Shown: one piece after another, positions 8,161-16,810 of the stretch
Numbering within the stretch: the first letter of the stretch is position 1
How the letters are laid out: each line of letters starts with the position of its first letter
NCBI GenBank assembly: GCA_016200085.1
Contig: JACQFL010000048.1
Span: 79,350 to 113,037, forward strand
Direction of reading: 5' to 3'
Length of the DNA stretch: 33,688 nt
Source of the DNA: Candidatus Rokuibacteriota bacterium
GTDB taxonomy: Bacteria > Methylomirabilota > Methylomirabilia > Rokubacteriales > CSP1-6
Position numbers and translations under genes: made by a program
The notes under the pieces: generated by a model
What the model was told of the DNA's origin: nothing
Databases searched by the model: none
The model's input: only the letters and a program-made list of their open reading frames with translations

Positions 8161-9064
8161 CCTGCTCGTGGTGGGCTCGGTGGCGCTCGACAGCGTCCAG
8201 ACGCCGTTCGGCAAGGTGCGGGAGGTCCTCGGGGGCGCGGCGACCTACTTCTCCTTCGCGGCGAGCTTCTTCACCGGAGTGCGGCTGGTGGGCACGGTCG
8301 GCGAGGACTTCCCCCCCGAGCACCTGCAACTGCTGCGCGAGCACCGGGTGGACCTGGGCGGGCTCCAGCAGCGACCGGGCCGAACCTTCCGGTGGACGGG
8401 CGAGTACGGCTACGACTTGAACGAGGCGAAGACCCTCGACACCCAGCTCAACGTCTTCGCCGACTTCAAGCCGGCGCTGAGCGACACCTTCCGGAGCACG
8501 CCGTTCCTGTTCCTGGCCAACATCGACCCGGAGCTCCAGCTCGATGTGCTCCAGCAGATGAAGTCACGGCCGGTGCTGGTCGCGCTGGACACCATGAACT
8601 TCTGGATCCAGGGCAAGCGCAGCGCCCTGCTGCAGGTGCTGGGCAAGGTCGACGTCGTCACGATCAACGACGCGGAGGCCCGCCAGCTCGCGGGCGAGCC
8701 GAACCTCGTCAAGGCGGCGCGCGCCATCACCGGGATGGGACCGACGACGGTCGTCGTCAAGCGTGGCGAGTACGGCGCGCTGATGCTCTCCGAGGGCACG
8801 TTCTTCGTCGTCCCCGCGTATCCGCTCGAGACCGTGTACGATCCGACGGGCGCGGGGGACACCTTCGCCGGCGGCTTCATGGGCTATCTCGCCGCGCAGG
8901 GGCGGTTCGACCGCGGCGTCCTGCGGCGCGCGCTCGTCTACGGCTCGGTGATGGCCTCCTTCACGGTGGAGGACTTCTCCCTGGAGCGGCTGAAACGACT
9001 GACGCGCCAGGAGATCGCCGAGCGCTACGATGCGTTCCAGGACCTCATCCGGCTCGAGGGATGA
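8153..9064 (+). CDS. PfkB-family carbohydrate/nucleoside kinase
   Basis: The 303-aa product is a ribokinase-fold kinase. The N-terminal LLVVGSVALDSVQTP and VLGGAATYFSFAAS form the substrate lid region. DPTGAGDTFAGGFMG is the C-terminal PfkB signature, carrying the catalytic Asp and the anion hole. The start GTG lies 8 bp inside the MTA phosphorylase gene, and the stop overlaps larE (ATGA), so it is firmly in the operon. The pairing with MTA phosphorylase suggests a sugar or nucleoside released in MTA salvage, such as adenosine or a ribose derivative, but the substrate cannot be read from sequence. The usual methionine-salvage genes mtnA to mtnD are not in the window. Confidence 0.85.
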   Translation: MADLLVVGSVALDSVQTPFGKVREVLGGAATYFSFAASFFTGVRLVGTVGEDFPPEHLQLLREHRVDLGGLQQRPGRTFRWTGEYGYDLNEAKTLDTQLNVFADFKPALSDTFRSTPFLFLANIDPELQLDVLQQMKSRPVLVALDTMNFWIQGKRSALLQVLGKVDVVTINDAEARQLAGEPNLVKAARAITGMGPTTVVVKRGEYGALMLSEGTFFVVPAYPLETVYDPTGAGDTFAGGFMGYLAAQGRFDRGVLRRALVYGSVMASFTVEDFSLERLKRLTRQEIAERYDAFQDLIRLEG

Positions 9065-9894
9065 CTCAGCAGGCCAGCGGCAAGTACGAGAAAGTGCTCG
9101 ATGTCCTGAGCGGGATGGAGAGCGTCGTGGTGGCGTTCTCCGGGGGCGTCGACTCGACGTTCCTCGCCCGCGCGGCGAAGGACGCGCTCGGCGCCCGCGC
9201 GCTGCTCGTGACAGCTGATTCTGAGACGTATCCCGAGGCCGAGCTGGCGGAGGCGCGACGTCTGGCGGAGTTGCTCGAGATGCGTCATCTGATCGTCGCG
9301 ACCCACGAGCTCGACAACCCCGACTACGCCAAGAACCCGACCAACCGGTGCTTCTTCTGCAAGGAGGAGCTCTTCCGGACCCTCGCGCCGATCGCGGAGC
9401 GGGAGGGCCACCGCGCCCTCGTCTACGGCGCCAACATGGACGATCTCGGCGATCACCGGCCGGGCATGCAGTCGGCGCGGGAGCGCGGGGTGCGCGCGCC
9501 CCTCATCGAGGCCGAGCTGTGGAAGGCCGAGATCCGTGAGCTCTCGCGCGCGCTCGGGCTGCCCACGTGGGACAAGCCGTCCTTCGCGTGCCTGTCCTCG
9601 CGCTTCCAGTACGGCGACCGGATCACCGCGGAGAAGCTCCGCCAGATCGACCGGGCCGAGGAGTTCGTCCGCTCGCTCGGTTTCCGCCAGTTTCGCGTCC
9701 GCCACCACGACCGGCTGGCCCGGCTCGAGTTGCCGCTCGAGGAGCTCCCGCGCCTCTTCGAGGACGGCCGCCGCGAGGCGATCGTCGCCCGCTTCCGCGA
9801 GCTCGGCTACGTCTACGTGACCGTCGACCTCGCCGGGTTCCAGTCCGGCAGCGCCAACCTGCTGCTCTCGTTGCGGCGGTCAACGGGCGGCTGA
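9061..9894 (+). CDS. larE: LarE, ATP-dependent sacrificial sulfur transferase
   Basis: The 277-aa PP-loop enzyme adenylates the carboxylates of pyridinium-3,5-biscarboxylate mononucleotide and donates sulfur to them in nickel-pincer nucleotide synthesis. The PP-loop FSGGVDST lies at residues 26-33, followed by LVTADSETYP. NRCFFCKEEL and GANMDDLGDHRPGMQ are LarE-specific. FACLSSRFQYG carries the Cys expected to give up its sulfur, or to bind a cluster in some family members. The ATG overlaps the kinase stop by 4 bp. larB and larC follow in the right order. No larA (lactate racemase) is visible, so the client enzyme lies elsewhere. Confidence 0.93.
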   Translation: MTQQASGKYEKVLDVLSGMESVVVAFSGGVDSTFLARAAKDALGARALLVTADSETYPEAELAEARRLAELLEMRHLIVATHELDNPDYAKNPTNRCFFCKEELFRTLAPIAEREGHRALVYGANMDDLGDHRPGMQSARERGVRAPLIEAELWKAEIRELSRALGLPTWDKPSFACLSSRFQYGDRITAEKLRQIDRAEEFVRSLGFRQFRVRHHDRLARLELPLEELPRLFEDGRREAIVARFRELGYVYVTVDLAGFQSGSANLLLSLRRSTGG

Positions 9895-9904
9895 GGGCAG
9901 GCGC

Positions 9905-10663
9905 GTGGACCGGGACGCGATCCGCCGGCTGCTGGAGGCCGTGAGCCAGGGCCGCCAGAGCGTGGAGGACGCCGTCGCGCTGCTGCGGCGGCTGCCTTAC
10001 GAGAACCTCGGCTTCGCGCGGATCGACCAGCACCGGGCGCTCCGGGCCGGTGGGCCCGAGGCGGTCTTCTGCCCGGGCAAGACCCCGGAGCAGGTCGTGG
10101 CGATCGTCGAGCGGCTGGCCGCCGACCATCAGAACGTGCTCGCCACGCGCGCCGATGCCGCGACCGCCGCCGCCGTGGCCGCCGCGGGGCTGTCGCACGT
10201 CTACCATGCCCACGCGCGGCTGCTGGTCGTGCGCCCGGCGCCCGCCGATCTCCTCGGGCTCATCGTGGTGGTGGCGGCGGGCACCGCCGACGTGCCCGTC
10301 GCCGAGGAAGCCGCCCTGGTCGCTGAAGCGCTGGGCAACCGGGTCGAGCGGCTCTACGACTGCGGAGTCGCCGGCCTGCACCGTCTCCTCGACGCCTACG
10401 ACCAGCTCGCCGAGGCCAACGTGATCGTGGCGGTCGCCGGGATGGACGGCGCGATGCCCAGCGTGATCGCGGGGCTCGTCGACCGTCCGGTGATCGCGGT
10501 GCCCACCAGCGTGGGCTACGGCGCCGCGCTCGGCGGGCTCACCCCGCTCCTCGCGATGCTCAACGCGTGCGCTCCCGGGCTGTCGGTCGTCAACATCGAC
10601 AACGGCTACGGCGCCGCCCACCAGGCGAGCCAGATCAACCACCTGATCGCGAAGGTCCAGTGA
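9905..10663 (+). CDS. larB: LarB, pyridinium-3,5-biscarboxylate mononucleotide synthase
   Basis: The 252-aa cytoplasmic enzyme carboxylates and hydrolyses nicotinate adenine dinucleotide to give the precursor of the nickel-pincer nucleotide. The C-terminal half is the PurE-like domain: VVVAAGTADVPVAEEAA, DCGVAGLHRLL, VAGMDGAMPSVIAGLV and PVIAVPTSVGYG. The N-terminal half has the LarB-type opening with YENLGFARIDQHRALRAG and EAVFCPGKTPEQV. Length is normal. GTG at 9905 is 10 bp after the larE stop, with GGGCAGGCGC but no strong Shine-Dalgarno in the gap. It lies between larE and larC in one operon. Confidence 0.93.
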   Translation: MDRDAIRRLLEAVSQGRQSVEDAVALLRRLPYENLGFARIDQHRALRAGGPEAVFCPGKTPEQVVAIVERLAADHQNVLATRADAATAAAVAAAGLSHVYHAHARLLVVRPAPADLLGLIVVVAAGTADVPVAEEAALVAEALGNRVERLYDCGVAGLHRLLDAYDQLAEANVIVAVAGMDGAMPSVIAGLVDRPVIAVPTSVGYGAALGGLTPLLAMLNACAPGLSVVNIDNGYGAAHQASQINHLIAKVQ

Positions 10664-10679
10664 GGCCAGGCGCGCGCCG

Positions 10680-11879
10680 GTGAGGGTTGTCTTCTTCGAC
10701 TGCCCGAGCGGCGCCTCGGGCGACATGATCCTCGGCGCGCTGGTCGACGCCGGCGTGCCCGTCGAGCGCCTGCGCGACGAGCTCGCCCGGCTTCACCTGC
10801 GCGGCTGGTCGCTCGCGGCGCGCGAGGTCACCAAGGGGGCCTTTCGCGCCACCAAGGTCGACGTGGGGGTGGACGGCGGGCATCACCACGCGCGCCGCAA
10901 CCTGGGCGACATCCTCGGGCTGCTCGCCGCCAGCACGCTGACCCCCGAGATCGTGGCCACCGCCGGGCGGATCTTCACGCGGCTGGCCGAGGCCGAGGCG
11001 CGCGTGCACGGCAGCACCGTCGACGAGGTCCACTTCCACGACGTCGGTGCCGTGGACGCCATCGTCGACGTCACCGGCGCCGTGATCGGGCTCGCCGCGC
11101 TCGGCGCGCAGGCCGTTTTCGTCTCGCCGCTGCCGCTCGGCGGCGGGCTCGTCGGTGGTCCCCACGGCCGCATTCCGGTGCCGGGTCCCGGAACGCTGGA
11201 GCTGCTGCGGGGATTTGCCGTCGTCGACACCGGCGTGCGGGCCGAGCTCGTGACCCCGACGGGGGCGGCGATCCTGACCACGCTCGCGTCGGCCGGCGCG
11301 CGCGTGCCGCCGATGACGGTGACCGCGATCGGCTACGGCGCCGGCACCATGGACCTGCCCGACACCCCGAACATCATCCGGTGCGTGGTCGGCGAGGCGG
11401 CGGAGCCCGGGGACGCGCCCGCGGCGGCGGCCGGCGAGGCGGTGACGTGCGTGGAGACCACCATCGACGACATGTCGCCCCAGCTCTACGAGCCCCTCAT
11501 GGAGCGCCTGTTCGAGGCGGGGGCGCTCGACGTCTTCCTCACCCCGGTGATCATGAAGCGCAGCCGGCCGGGCGTGACCCTGACGGCGCTGGCGCCGGCC
11601 GAGCGCCTGCAGGCCGTCACGCGCGTGCTCTTCGAGGAGTCGACGACCATCGGGGTACGCTGGTCCGAGTGGCGCCGGGCCCGGCTCGAACGGGAGATGG
11701 TCACCCTGCCGACGTCCTACGGCGCGCTGCCGTTCAAGGTCTCGCGGCTCGACGGCCGGGTGGTCACGGTGACGCCCGAGTTCGCCGACGTCGCCCGCAT
11801 CGCCCGGGACAAGTCGCTGCCCGCGCGCGAGGTGCTCGACGCCGCGCGGGCCGAGGGCCGCCGACTGCTCCAGCGCTGA
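10680..11879 (+). CDS. larC: LarC, nickel insertion protein for the pincer cofactor
   Basis: The 399-aa CTP-dependent cyclometallase inserts nickel into the bisthiocarboxylate nucleotide to complete the cofactor. Landmarks are FFDCPSGASGDMILGALVDAG at the start, a His-rich GHHHARRNL, DEVHFHDVGAVDAIVDVTGA, LVTPTGAAILTTLA and the C-terminal ETTIDDMSPQLYEPLMERLF and VIMKRSRPGVTL. Both halves lie in one frame, whereas in Lactobacillus plantarum they are split into LarC1 and LarC2 joined by a programmed frameshift. GTG 10680 is 16 bp after larB. This gene closes a tight rightward run that began at MTA phosphorylase. Confidence 0.94.
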   Translation: MRVVFFDCPSGASGDMILGALVDAGVPVERLRDELARLHLRGWSLAAREVTKGAFRATKVDVGVDGGHHHARRNLGDILGLLAASTLTPEIVATAGRIFTRLAEAEARVHGSTVDEVHFHDVGAVDAIVDVTGAVIGLAALGAQAVFVSPLPLGGGLVGGPHGRIPVPGPGTLELLRGFAVVDTGVRAELVTPTGAAILTTLASAGARVPPMTVTAIGYGAGTMDLPDTPNIIRCVVGEAAEPGDAPAAAAGEAVTCVETTIDDMSPQLYEPLMERLFEAGALDVFLTPVIMKRSRPGVTLTALAPAERLQAVTRVLFEESTTIGVRWSEWRRARLEREMVTLPTSYGALPFKVSRLDGRVVTVTPEFADVARIARDKSLPAREVLDAARAEGRRLLQR

Positions 11880-11981
11880 CACGGTGACGTCGGGCTGTTC
11901 GCCGCTTCGACGCCGGCGCGGCCGGGACGTCGCGGTTGACGGTGGGAGGATCCTGGAACGCCGTTTGCGTGCGCCGAACGT

Positions 11982-12071
11982 ATGGCCATCTCAGTGCTTC
12001 GTCGCCTGGCCACCGCCGGTCTGATCCTCGCCGCGCTGACCGCGCTCGCCGCCATCCTCCTGATCGGCTGA
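11982..12071 (+). CDS. Possible 29-residue single-helix membrane peptide
   Basis: An ATG at 11982 opens 29 codons ending in TGA. The product has a basic start, MAISVLRRLATAG, then one hydrophobic helix ending in AAILLIG. This fits a small inner-membrane peptide. There is no clear Shine-Dalgarno; the nearest purine run, GGGAGG, is about 30 nt upstream. It overlaps the 3' part of the opposing small gene, so at most one of the two overlapping ends is likely to be conserved. I do not recognise a family. Confidence 0.3.
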   Translation: MAISVLRRLATAGLILAALTALAAILLIG

Positions 12072-12290
12072 TCCCGCGCCGGCGGCCGCCGCCAGCGCGG
12101 CCAGCGCATCGGCGAGCCGGCCGAGCACGGTCAGGGTGTTGGTGACCGCGCCCGTCACCGCCTCGGAGCTCGGCCGCTCGAGCCCGGCCTTCTCCAGTGG
12201 CTCCGCGACCTTCCTGAGCTCGGCGATGGCGTCCCGAAGCTGGCGTTCGACGTCGTCGAGCGCGTCGTCTGGGGACGCCTGATCCGGCAT
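11991..12290 (-). CDS. Small helical hypothetical protein
   Basis: The leftward 99-aa frame starting at ATG 12288-12290 encodes an acidic, helix-forming segment: DDVERQLRDAIAELRKVAEPLEKAGL, then TNTLTVLGRLADALAALAAAAG, with heptad-like hydrophobic spacing. The last 20 or so residues are Gly/Gln-rich and antisense to the possible membrane peptide, so the true conserved region may be only residues 1-80. A -10-like TACACT lies 7 nt before the start, matching the leaderless pattern elsewhere in the window. No family recognised. It lies between larC and the divergent hydroxylase operon. Confidence 0.5.
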   Translation of the reverse strand: MPDQASPDDALDDVERQLRDAIAELRKVAEPLEKAGLERPSSEAVTGAVTNTLTVLGRLADALAALAAAAGAGSADQEDGGERGQRGEDQTGGGQATKH

Positions 12291-12297
12291 GGCCCGC

Positions 12298-12303
12298 AGT
12301 GTA
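12298..12303 (-). promoter_or_regulatory. -10-like box of the small leftward gene
   Basis: The minus strand reads TACACT here, 7 nt before the ATG. No good -35 match lies 16-18 nt upstream. It is divergent from the hydroxylase promoter a few bases away. Confidence 0.35.
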
Positions 12304-12315
12304 CCGCGACCCATG

Positions 12316-12344
12316 TTGACAGCGGGTTGACGGAGACTTACCCT
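12316..12344 (+). promoter_or_regulatory. Sigma-70-type promoter of the molybdenum hydroxylase operon
   Basis: A perfect -35 box, TTGACA at 12316-12321, is separated by 17 bp from the -10 box TACCCT at 12339-12344. Transcription would start near 12351, giving a leader of about 50 nt to GTG 12401. GGAGG at 12388-12392 is a good Shine-Dalgarno for that start. This is the best canonical mRNA promoter in the window. Confidence 0.65.
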
Positions 12345-12400
12345 CTGCGCCACAAGAACCCGTACCCCCGGAACGCCCCCAATCCATGGAGGACGCCGTC

Positions 12401-12877
12401 GTGAAACTTCCAGTCAAGATGACGATCAATGGCCAGACCACGAGCCACGAGGTCGAGCCCCGGCTGCTGCTCGTGCACTACATCCGCGAGAACGTCGGCC
12501 TGACCGGCACGCACGTCGGCTGTGACACGAGCCAATGCGGCGCCTGCACCATCCTCATGAACGGCCAGGCGGTCAAGGCCTGCAACCTGTTCGCCGTCCA
12601 GGCCGACGGCGCCAGCATCCAGACCATCGAAGGGCTGGCCAAGAACGGCGAGCTGCACCCGATCCAGCAGGGCTTCTGGGAGAAGCACGGCCTGCAGTGC
12701 GGGTTCTGCACCCCGGGCATGATCATGGCCGCCTGCCAGCTGCTCGAGCGCTATCCCACGCCGACCGAGGAGCAGATCCGCCACCAGCTCGAGGGCAACC
12801 TCTGCCGGTGCACGGGCTACCACAACATCGTCAAGGCGATCCAGTGGGCTGCCGAGACGATGGCCGCCAAGAAGTGA
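12401..12877 (+). CDS. [2Fe-2S] subunit of xanthine dehydrogenase/CO dehydrogenase-family hydroxylase
   Basis: The 158-aa small subunit passes electrons from the Mo site to FAD. The plant-type ferredoxin domain has CDTSQCGAC, with Cys41, Cys46, Cys49 and the fourth at Cys61. The helical second domain has CGFCTPGM (Cys100, Cys103) and CRCTGY (Cys135, Cys137) for the proximal cluster. An ATG at 12386 is in frame, but GTG 12401 is preferred: it has GGAGG 8 nt upstream and gives the usual short N-terminus [11 protein letters not shown]. It is first in the order small, large, medium subunit. Nine bp separate it from the large subunit. Confidence 0.93.
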   Translation: MKLPVKMTINGQTTSHEVEPRLLLVHYIRENVGLTGTHVGCDTSQCGACTILMNGQAVKACNLFAVQADGASIQTIEGLAKNGELHPIQQGFWEKHGLQCGFCTPGMIMAACQLLERYPTPTEEQIRHQLEGNLCRCTGYHNIVKAIQWAAETMAAKK

Positions 12878-12886
12878 GGCGACGTC

Positions 12887-15247
12887 ATGGCCACGGTGGC
12901 TGAAGACCGGCTGTTCGGCAAGTCCATCAAGCGGCGCGAGGACCCGCGCTTCATCACGGGGCGCGGCCAGTACGTCGACGACGTCAAGCTCCCCGGCATG
13001 ACCTACGCCGCCTTCGTGCGCAGCCCGCACCCGCACGCCGTCATCAAGGGCATCGACGCGAGCGCCGCCAGGCAAGTGCCCGGCGTCATCGCCGTCTACA
13101 CGGGTGAGGACGTGAAGGTGGGCGGGCTGCCCTGCGGCTGGATGCTGCCCGACATCAAGGTGCCGCCGCGGCCCGCGCTGGCCAGCGGCAAGGTGCGCTA
13201 CGTCGGCGAGCCCGTGGCCATCGTGGTGGCCGAGAGCGTCTACGCGGCCAAGGACGGCGCGGAGGCGGTCCGCGTCGACTACCAGCCACTCAAGGCCACC
13301 GTGAATCCGAAATCGGCGCACGACAAGGGCGCGCCGAAGCTCTTCGACGACATTCCCGACAACCAGTGCTTCTACTGGACCATCGGCGACAAGGCGGCGA
13401 CGGAGGCGGCGTTCAAGTCGGCGGCCACCGTGGTCAGGCAGCCGCTGGTCAACCAGCGCTTGATCCCGAACGCGATGGAGCCGCGCGCCTGCGTGGCGTC
13501 GTTCTCGCCCGCGATGGGCGATCTGACGCTCTGGGTGACCTCGCAGAACCCGCACGTCCACCGGCTGCTCATGGCCGCGTTCATCCTCGGCATCCCCGAG
13601 ACCAAGATGCGGGTGATCGCGCCCGACGTGGGCGGGGGCTTCGGCTCGAAGATCTTCGTCTACAACGAGGAGGTCGTGGCCTGCTGGGCGTCCAAGACGC
13701 TCGGCCGGCCGGTGAAGTGGACGGCGGAGCGGCGCGAGAGCTTCATGAACGACGCGCACGGCCGCGACCACGTGACGGAGGCCGAGATGGCCTTCGACCG
13801 CGACGGCAAGATCACGGGCCTGCGCGTGAAGACCCACGCGGCGCTCGGCGCGTATCTCTCGACCTTCGCGCCGCTCATCCCCTCGTTCCTCTACGGGCCG
13901 CTCCTCTCGGGCGTGTACAAGATCCCCGTCATCTTCTGCGAGGTGTGGGGGATGCTGACCACCACCGCGCCCGTCGACGCCTATCGCGGCGCCGGGCGGC
14001 CGGAGGCGACGTACCTGGTCGAGCGGCTGATGGATCGGGCGGCCGACCAGCTCGGCGTCGACCCGACCGAGCTGCGCCGGCGCAACTTCATCCCCAAGTT
14101 CACCGACGGCACGCCGTACCAGACCCCGGTGGCCTTCGCCTACGACAGCGGCGACTACGAGCCGGCGCTCCGGCGTGCCCTGCAGATGGCGGGCTACGAC
14201 GCCCTGCGCAAGGAGCAGGAGCTCGGGCGCAAGCAGGGGCGGCTGATCGGGATCGGCGTGACCACCTACATCGAGGCCTGCGGCCCCGCGCCATCGGCGG
14301 TGGCGGGATCGCTCGGGGCCGGCGCCGGGCTCTGGGAGTCGGGGCAGGTGCGCGTGCATCCGACGGGCGCCGTGAGCGTGTACACCGGCTCGCATTCGCA
14401 TGGTCAAGGCCACGAGACGACGTTCGCCCAGCTCGTGGCCGACGAGCTCGGGATCCCCATGGAGCAGATCGACATCGTCCACGGCGACACGGCCCAGATC
14501 CCGTTCGGCATGGGCACCTACGGCAGCCGCTCGGCGTGCGTCGGCGGCTCGGCGATCTTCCGATCGCTCGAGAAGGTCAAGGAGAAGGGGCGCAAGATCG
14601 CCGCGCACCTGCTGGAGGCGGGCGAGCAGGACCTCGTGTTCGAGAAGGGCGCCTGGTCGGTCAAGGGCGCGCCGGGCAAGTCCAAGGCGTGGGGCGAAGT
14701 CGCGCTGATGGCGTACCTCGCCCACAACATCCCGCAGGGCATGGAGCCCGGGCTCGAGGCGACGTCGTTCTACGACCCGACGAACTTCACCTTTCCCTTC
14801 GGCGCCCACGTGGCGGTGGTCGAGATCGACCCGGACACCGGCCACGTCAAAATTCTCAGATATGTGGCCGTCGACGACGTGGGAAGGGTCATCAACCCGA
14901 TGATCGTGGACGGCATGGTCCACGGTGGGATCGCGCAGGGCGTGGGCCAGGCCCTGTGGGAGCACGGCATTTACGGCGAGGACGGTCAGCTGGTGACCGG
15001 CTCGATGATGGACTACGCGCTGCCGAAGGCCGACCAGCTGCCGATGTACGAGACCGACCGCACGGTCACCCCGAGCCCCGTCAACCCGCTCGGGGTCAAG
15101 GGCGCCGGCGAGACGGGGACGATCGCGTCGACCCCGACCATCGTCAACGCCGTGATCGACGCGCTCTCGGGCCAGGGCGTCACGCACCTCGACATGCCGC
15201 TCACCGCGGAGAAAGTCTGGAAGGCCGCCGCGGCCTCCAGGAAATAA
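12887..15247 (+). CDS. Molybdopterin-binding large subunit, form II CoxL-like hydroxylase
   Basis: The 786-aa catalytic subunit binds the molybdenum cytosine-dinucleotide cofactor. The N-terminus has [20 protein letters not shown], typical of CoxL/aldehyde-oxidase large subunits. The active-site loop reads AYRGAGR at 365-371, the form II signature; form I CO dehydrogenase has AYxCSFR with the Cu-binding Cys, which is absent. GVKGAGETG places the base-catalytic Glu at 742. Other landmarks are DVGGGFGSK and [15 protein letters not shown]. The substrate is therefore unlikely to be CO in the form I manner; a purine, aldehyde, nicotinate-like or other heteroaromatic compound is possible. GAGG lies 8 nt before the ATG. 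No signal peptide, so cytoplasmic. Confidence 0.92.
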   Translation: MATVAEDRLFGKSIKRREDPRFITGRGQYVDDVKLPGMTYAAFVRSPHPHAVIKGIDASAARQVPGVIAVYTGEDVKVGGLPCGWMLPDIKVPPRPALASGKVRYVGEPVAIVVAESVYAAKDGAEAVRVDYQPLKATVNPKSAHDKGAPKLFDDIPDNQCFYWTIGDKAATEAAFKSAATVVRQPLVNQRLIPNAMEPRACVASFSPAMGDLTLWVTSQNPHVHRLLMAAFILGIPETKMRVIAPDVGGGFGSKIFVYNEEVVACWASKTLGRPVKWTAERRESFMNDAHGRDHVTEAEMAFDRDGKITGLRVKTHAALGAYLSTFAPLIPSFLYGPLLSGVYKIPVIFCEVWGMLTTTAPVDAYRGAGRPEATYLVERLMDRAADQLGVDPTELRRRNFIPKFTDGTPYQTPVAFAYDSGDYEPALRRALQMAGYDALRKEQELGRKQGRLIGIGVTTYIEACGPAPSAVAGSLGAGAGLWESGQVRVHPTGAVSVYTGSHSHGQGHETTFAQLVADELGIPMEQIDIVHGDTAQIPFGMGTYGSRSACVGGSAIFRSLEKVKEKGRKIAAHLLEAGEQDLVFEKGAWSVKGAPGKSKAWGEVALMAYLAHNIPQGMEPGLEATSFYDPTNFTFPFGAHVAVVEIDPDTGHVKILRYVAVDDVGRVINPMIVDGMVHGGIAQGVGQALWEHGIYGEDGQLVTGSMMDYALPKADQLPMYETDRTVTPSPVNPLGVKGAGETGTIASTPTIVNAVIDALSGQGVTHLDMPLTAEKVWKAAAASRK

Positions 15248-15261
15248 GGGGAGAGGGAGCC

Positions 15262-16131
15262 ATGTATCCTGCCGCGTTCGAGTATCACGCTCCGGCATCG
15301 GTGCGCGAGGCCCTGGGCCTCCTCGGCCAGTACAAGGACGACGCCAAGCTGCTGGCCGGCGGCCACAGCCTGGTGCCGATGATGAAGCTGCGGCTGGCCC
15401 AGCCGAAGCACCTCATCGACCTCAAGAAGATCCCCGGGCTGTCCTACATCAAGGAGGACGGGGGCGCGATCGCCATCGGCGCCATGACGACGCACTGGCA
15501 GGTCGAGTCCTCGGCGCTGCTCAAGCAGAAGTGCCCGGTGCTCTCGGAGACCGCCGCCGTGATCGGCGATCCGGCGGTCCGCAACCTGGGCACCATCGGC
15601 GGCTCTCTGGCCCACGCCGACCCGGCCGCCGACATGCCGGCGACGATCATCGCCCACGGCGCGGAGTTCGTGTGCGAGGGGCCGAAGGGCCGGCGCACGG
15701 TGAAGGTCGACGACTGGTTCCTGGGGTTGATGTCGACGGCGGTCAAGGAGGACGAGCTCCTCGTCGAGGTCCGGGTGCCGCTCTGGGCCGGCAAGACGGG
15801 CGGCGCCTATCTCAAGTTCCCGCATCCCGCCTCGCGCTTCGCCGTCGTCGGCGCCGCAGCCGTCGTCACGCTCGATGGCGCGGGCAAGTGCACGAAGGCG
15901 GGCGTCGGCATCACCGGCGCCGGCATCAAGGCCGTGCGCGCCAGGGACGTGGAGGCCGGCCTCGTGGGCAAGAACCTGGATCAGGCCACCATCGAGGCCG
16001 CCGCGGCGAAGGCGGCCGAGGGCGTGGACGTCCAGGCCGACCTGCAGGGCTCCGTCGAGTACAAGTCTCACCTGTGCCGCGTCTTCGCCCGCCGCGCGCT
16101 CGAGGCTGCGGTCAAGCGCGCCCGCGGCTGA
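15262..16131 (+). CDS. FAD-binding medium subunit of the hydroxylase
   Basis: The 289-aa subunit accepts electrons through FAD. The PCMH-type FAD motifs are AGGHSLVPMMKLR near residues 33-45 and TIGGSLAHADPAAD in the middle, followed by the C-terminal CO_deh_flav_C domain. The usual start MYPAAFEYHAP matches CoxM-type proteins. A purine-rich GGGGAGAGGGAG lies just before ATG 15262, a good Shine-Dalgarno. It is 14 bp after the large subunit. A repeat copy begins a few bp after its stop. Confidence 0.92.
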   Translation: MYPAAFEYHAPASVREALGLLGQYKDDAKLLAGGHSLVPMMKLRLAQPKHLIDLKKIPGLSYIKEDGGAIAIGAMTTHWQVESSALLKQKCPVLSETAAVIGDPAVRNLGTIGGSLAHADPAADMPATIIAHGAEFVCEGPKGRRTVKVDDWFLGLMSTAVKEDELLVEVRVPLWAGKTGGAYLKFPHPASRFAVVGAAAVVTLDGAGKCTKAGVGITGAGIKAVRARDVEAGLVGKNLDQATIEAAAAKAAEGVDVQADLQGSVEYKSHLCRVFARRALEAAVKRARG

Positions 16132-16136
16132 TCGAA

Positions 16137-16210
16137 GGATCGAGGAGCGCCACGGGTTCCCCGGGGCGCTCCGAGCGTTGGGGGTCTGGGGGCCATGTCG
16201 GGGCCCCCAG
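16137..16210 (+). repeat. Structured intergenic repeat, copy 2 (plus orientation)
   Basis: Stem A pairs GGAGCGCC at 16144-16151 with GGCGCTCC at 16165-16172. Stem B pairs CTGGGGGCC at 16186-16194 with GGCCCCCAG at 16202-16210 around an ATGTCGG loop. It starts a few bases after the FAD-subunit stop and ends 6 nt before the ATG of the MocA-like gene, so it forms that gene's whole leader. Confidence 0.85.
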
Positions 16211-16216
16211 CTCCAA

Positions 16217-16810
16217 ATGATCACCGGCCTCGTGCTCGCCGCGGGGTTCGCGCGCCGCATGGGCCGCCAGAAGCTCCTGCTCACCCTGCAGGGCAAGCCC
16301 ATCCTCCGCTGGAGCGTGGAAGGCCTGCTCCCGCACGTCCAGGACGTGATCGTGGTGACGCCGCCCGACGCTGCGGACCTGCGCGCGGCGCTGGACGGCT
16401 TGCCCGTGCGCTTCGCGGTGAACCCGCGGCCCGCGGACGGGCAGGGCTCCTCGATCGCCGCGGGCATGGCGGCCGTCCCGCCGCTGGCCCAGGCCGTGAT
16501 CGTCGCGCTCGGCGATCAGCCGCGGTTGCCCGCCGAGGTGGTTCCGGCGCTGATCGCCGCGCGCGAGAAGACGGGCAAGCCCATCATCGCGCCGGTGTAC
16601 CAGGGGGTGCAGGGCACGCCCGTGCTCTTCTCCGCCGAGCTCTTCGGCGAGCTGGCGGCGCTGTCGGGCGACGAGGGCGCCAGGTCGGTGGTGCGGGCAC
16701 GGCCCGAGCGTGTGGCCGCCCTCGCGTTCCCCTTCGCGCTGCCGGGCGACGTCGACACGCCTCAGGACTACGCCCGTTTGCACGCGCCCCAGGGAAGGGG
16801 CGATCCATGA
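16217..16810 (+). CDS. MocA-like molybdenum cofactor cytidylyltransferase
   Basis: The 197-aa MobA-like nucleotidyltransferase would attach CMP to molybdopterin, making the MCD cofactor used by xanthine-dehydrogenase-family enzymes. The N-terminal signature GLVLAAGFARRMGRQK is the LAAGxxxRMGxxK nucleotide-binding motif. NPRPADGQGSSIAAGM, VALGDQPRLP and a late GDVDTPQDY, the usual second metal-binding Asp region, follow. Its position directly after the hydroxylase subunits supports CTP rather than GTP use. The ATG is 6 nt after the repeat, with no Shine-Dalgarno. The stop overlaps the start of a truncated VOC gene (ATGA). Confidence 0.88.
   Translation: MITGLVLAAGFARRMGRQKLLLTLQGKPILRWSVEGLLPHVQDVIVVTPPDAADLRAALDGLPVRFAVNPRPADGQGSSIAAGMAAVPPLAQAVIVALGDQPRLPAEVVPALIAAREKTGKPIIAPVYQGVQGTPVLFSAELFGELAALSGDEGARSVVRARPERVAALAFPFALPGDVDTPQDYARLHAPQGRGDP

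Noticed and set aside
12386..12400. ATG 12386 as start of the Fe-S subunit
   Set aside because: It overlaps GGAGG, which is well placed as the Shine-Dalgarno for GTG 12401, and that start gives the usual family N-terminus.
12887..15247. Calling the large subunit a true CO dehydrogenase (coxL form I)
   Set aside because: The diagnostic AYxCSFR loop is absent; AYRGAGR is form II.
12338..15298. A nearly 1000-codon open frame on the minus strand opposite the molybdopterin subunit, and similar long antisense frames elsewhere (for example 1340-3265, 3256-4731)
   Set aside because: Very high G+C removes stop codons from antisense frames. Their translations are low-complexity Arg/Gly/His/Ala sequence with no family features, while the opposite strand has clear domains.
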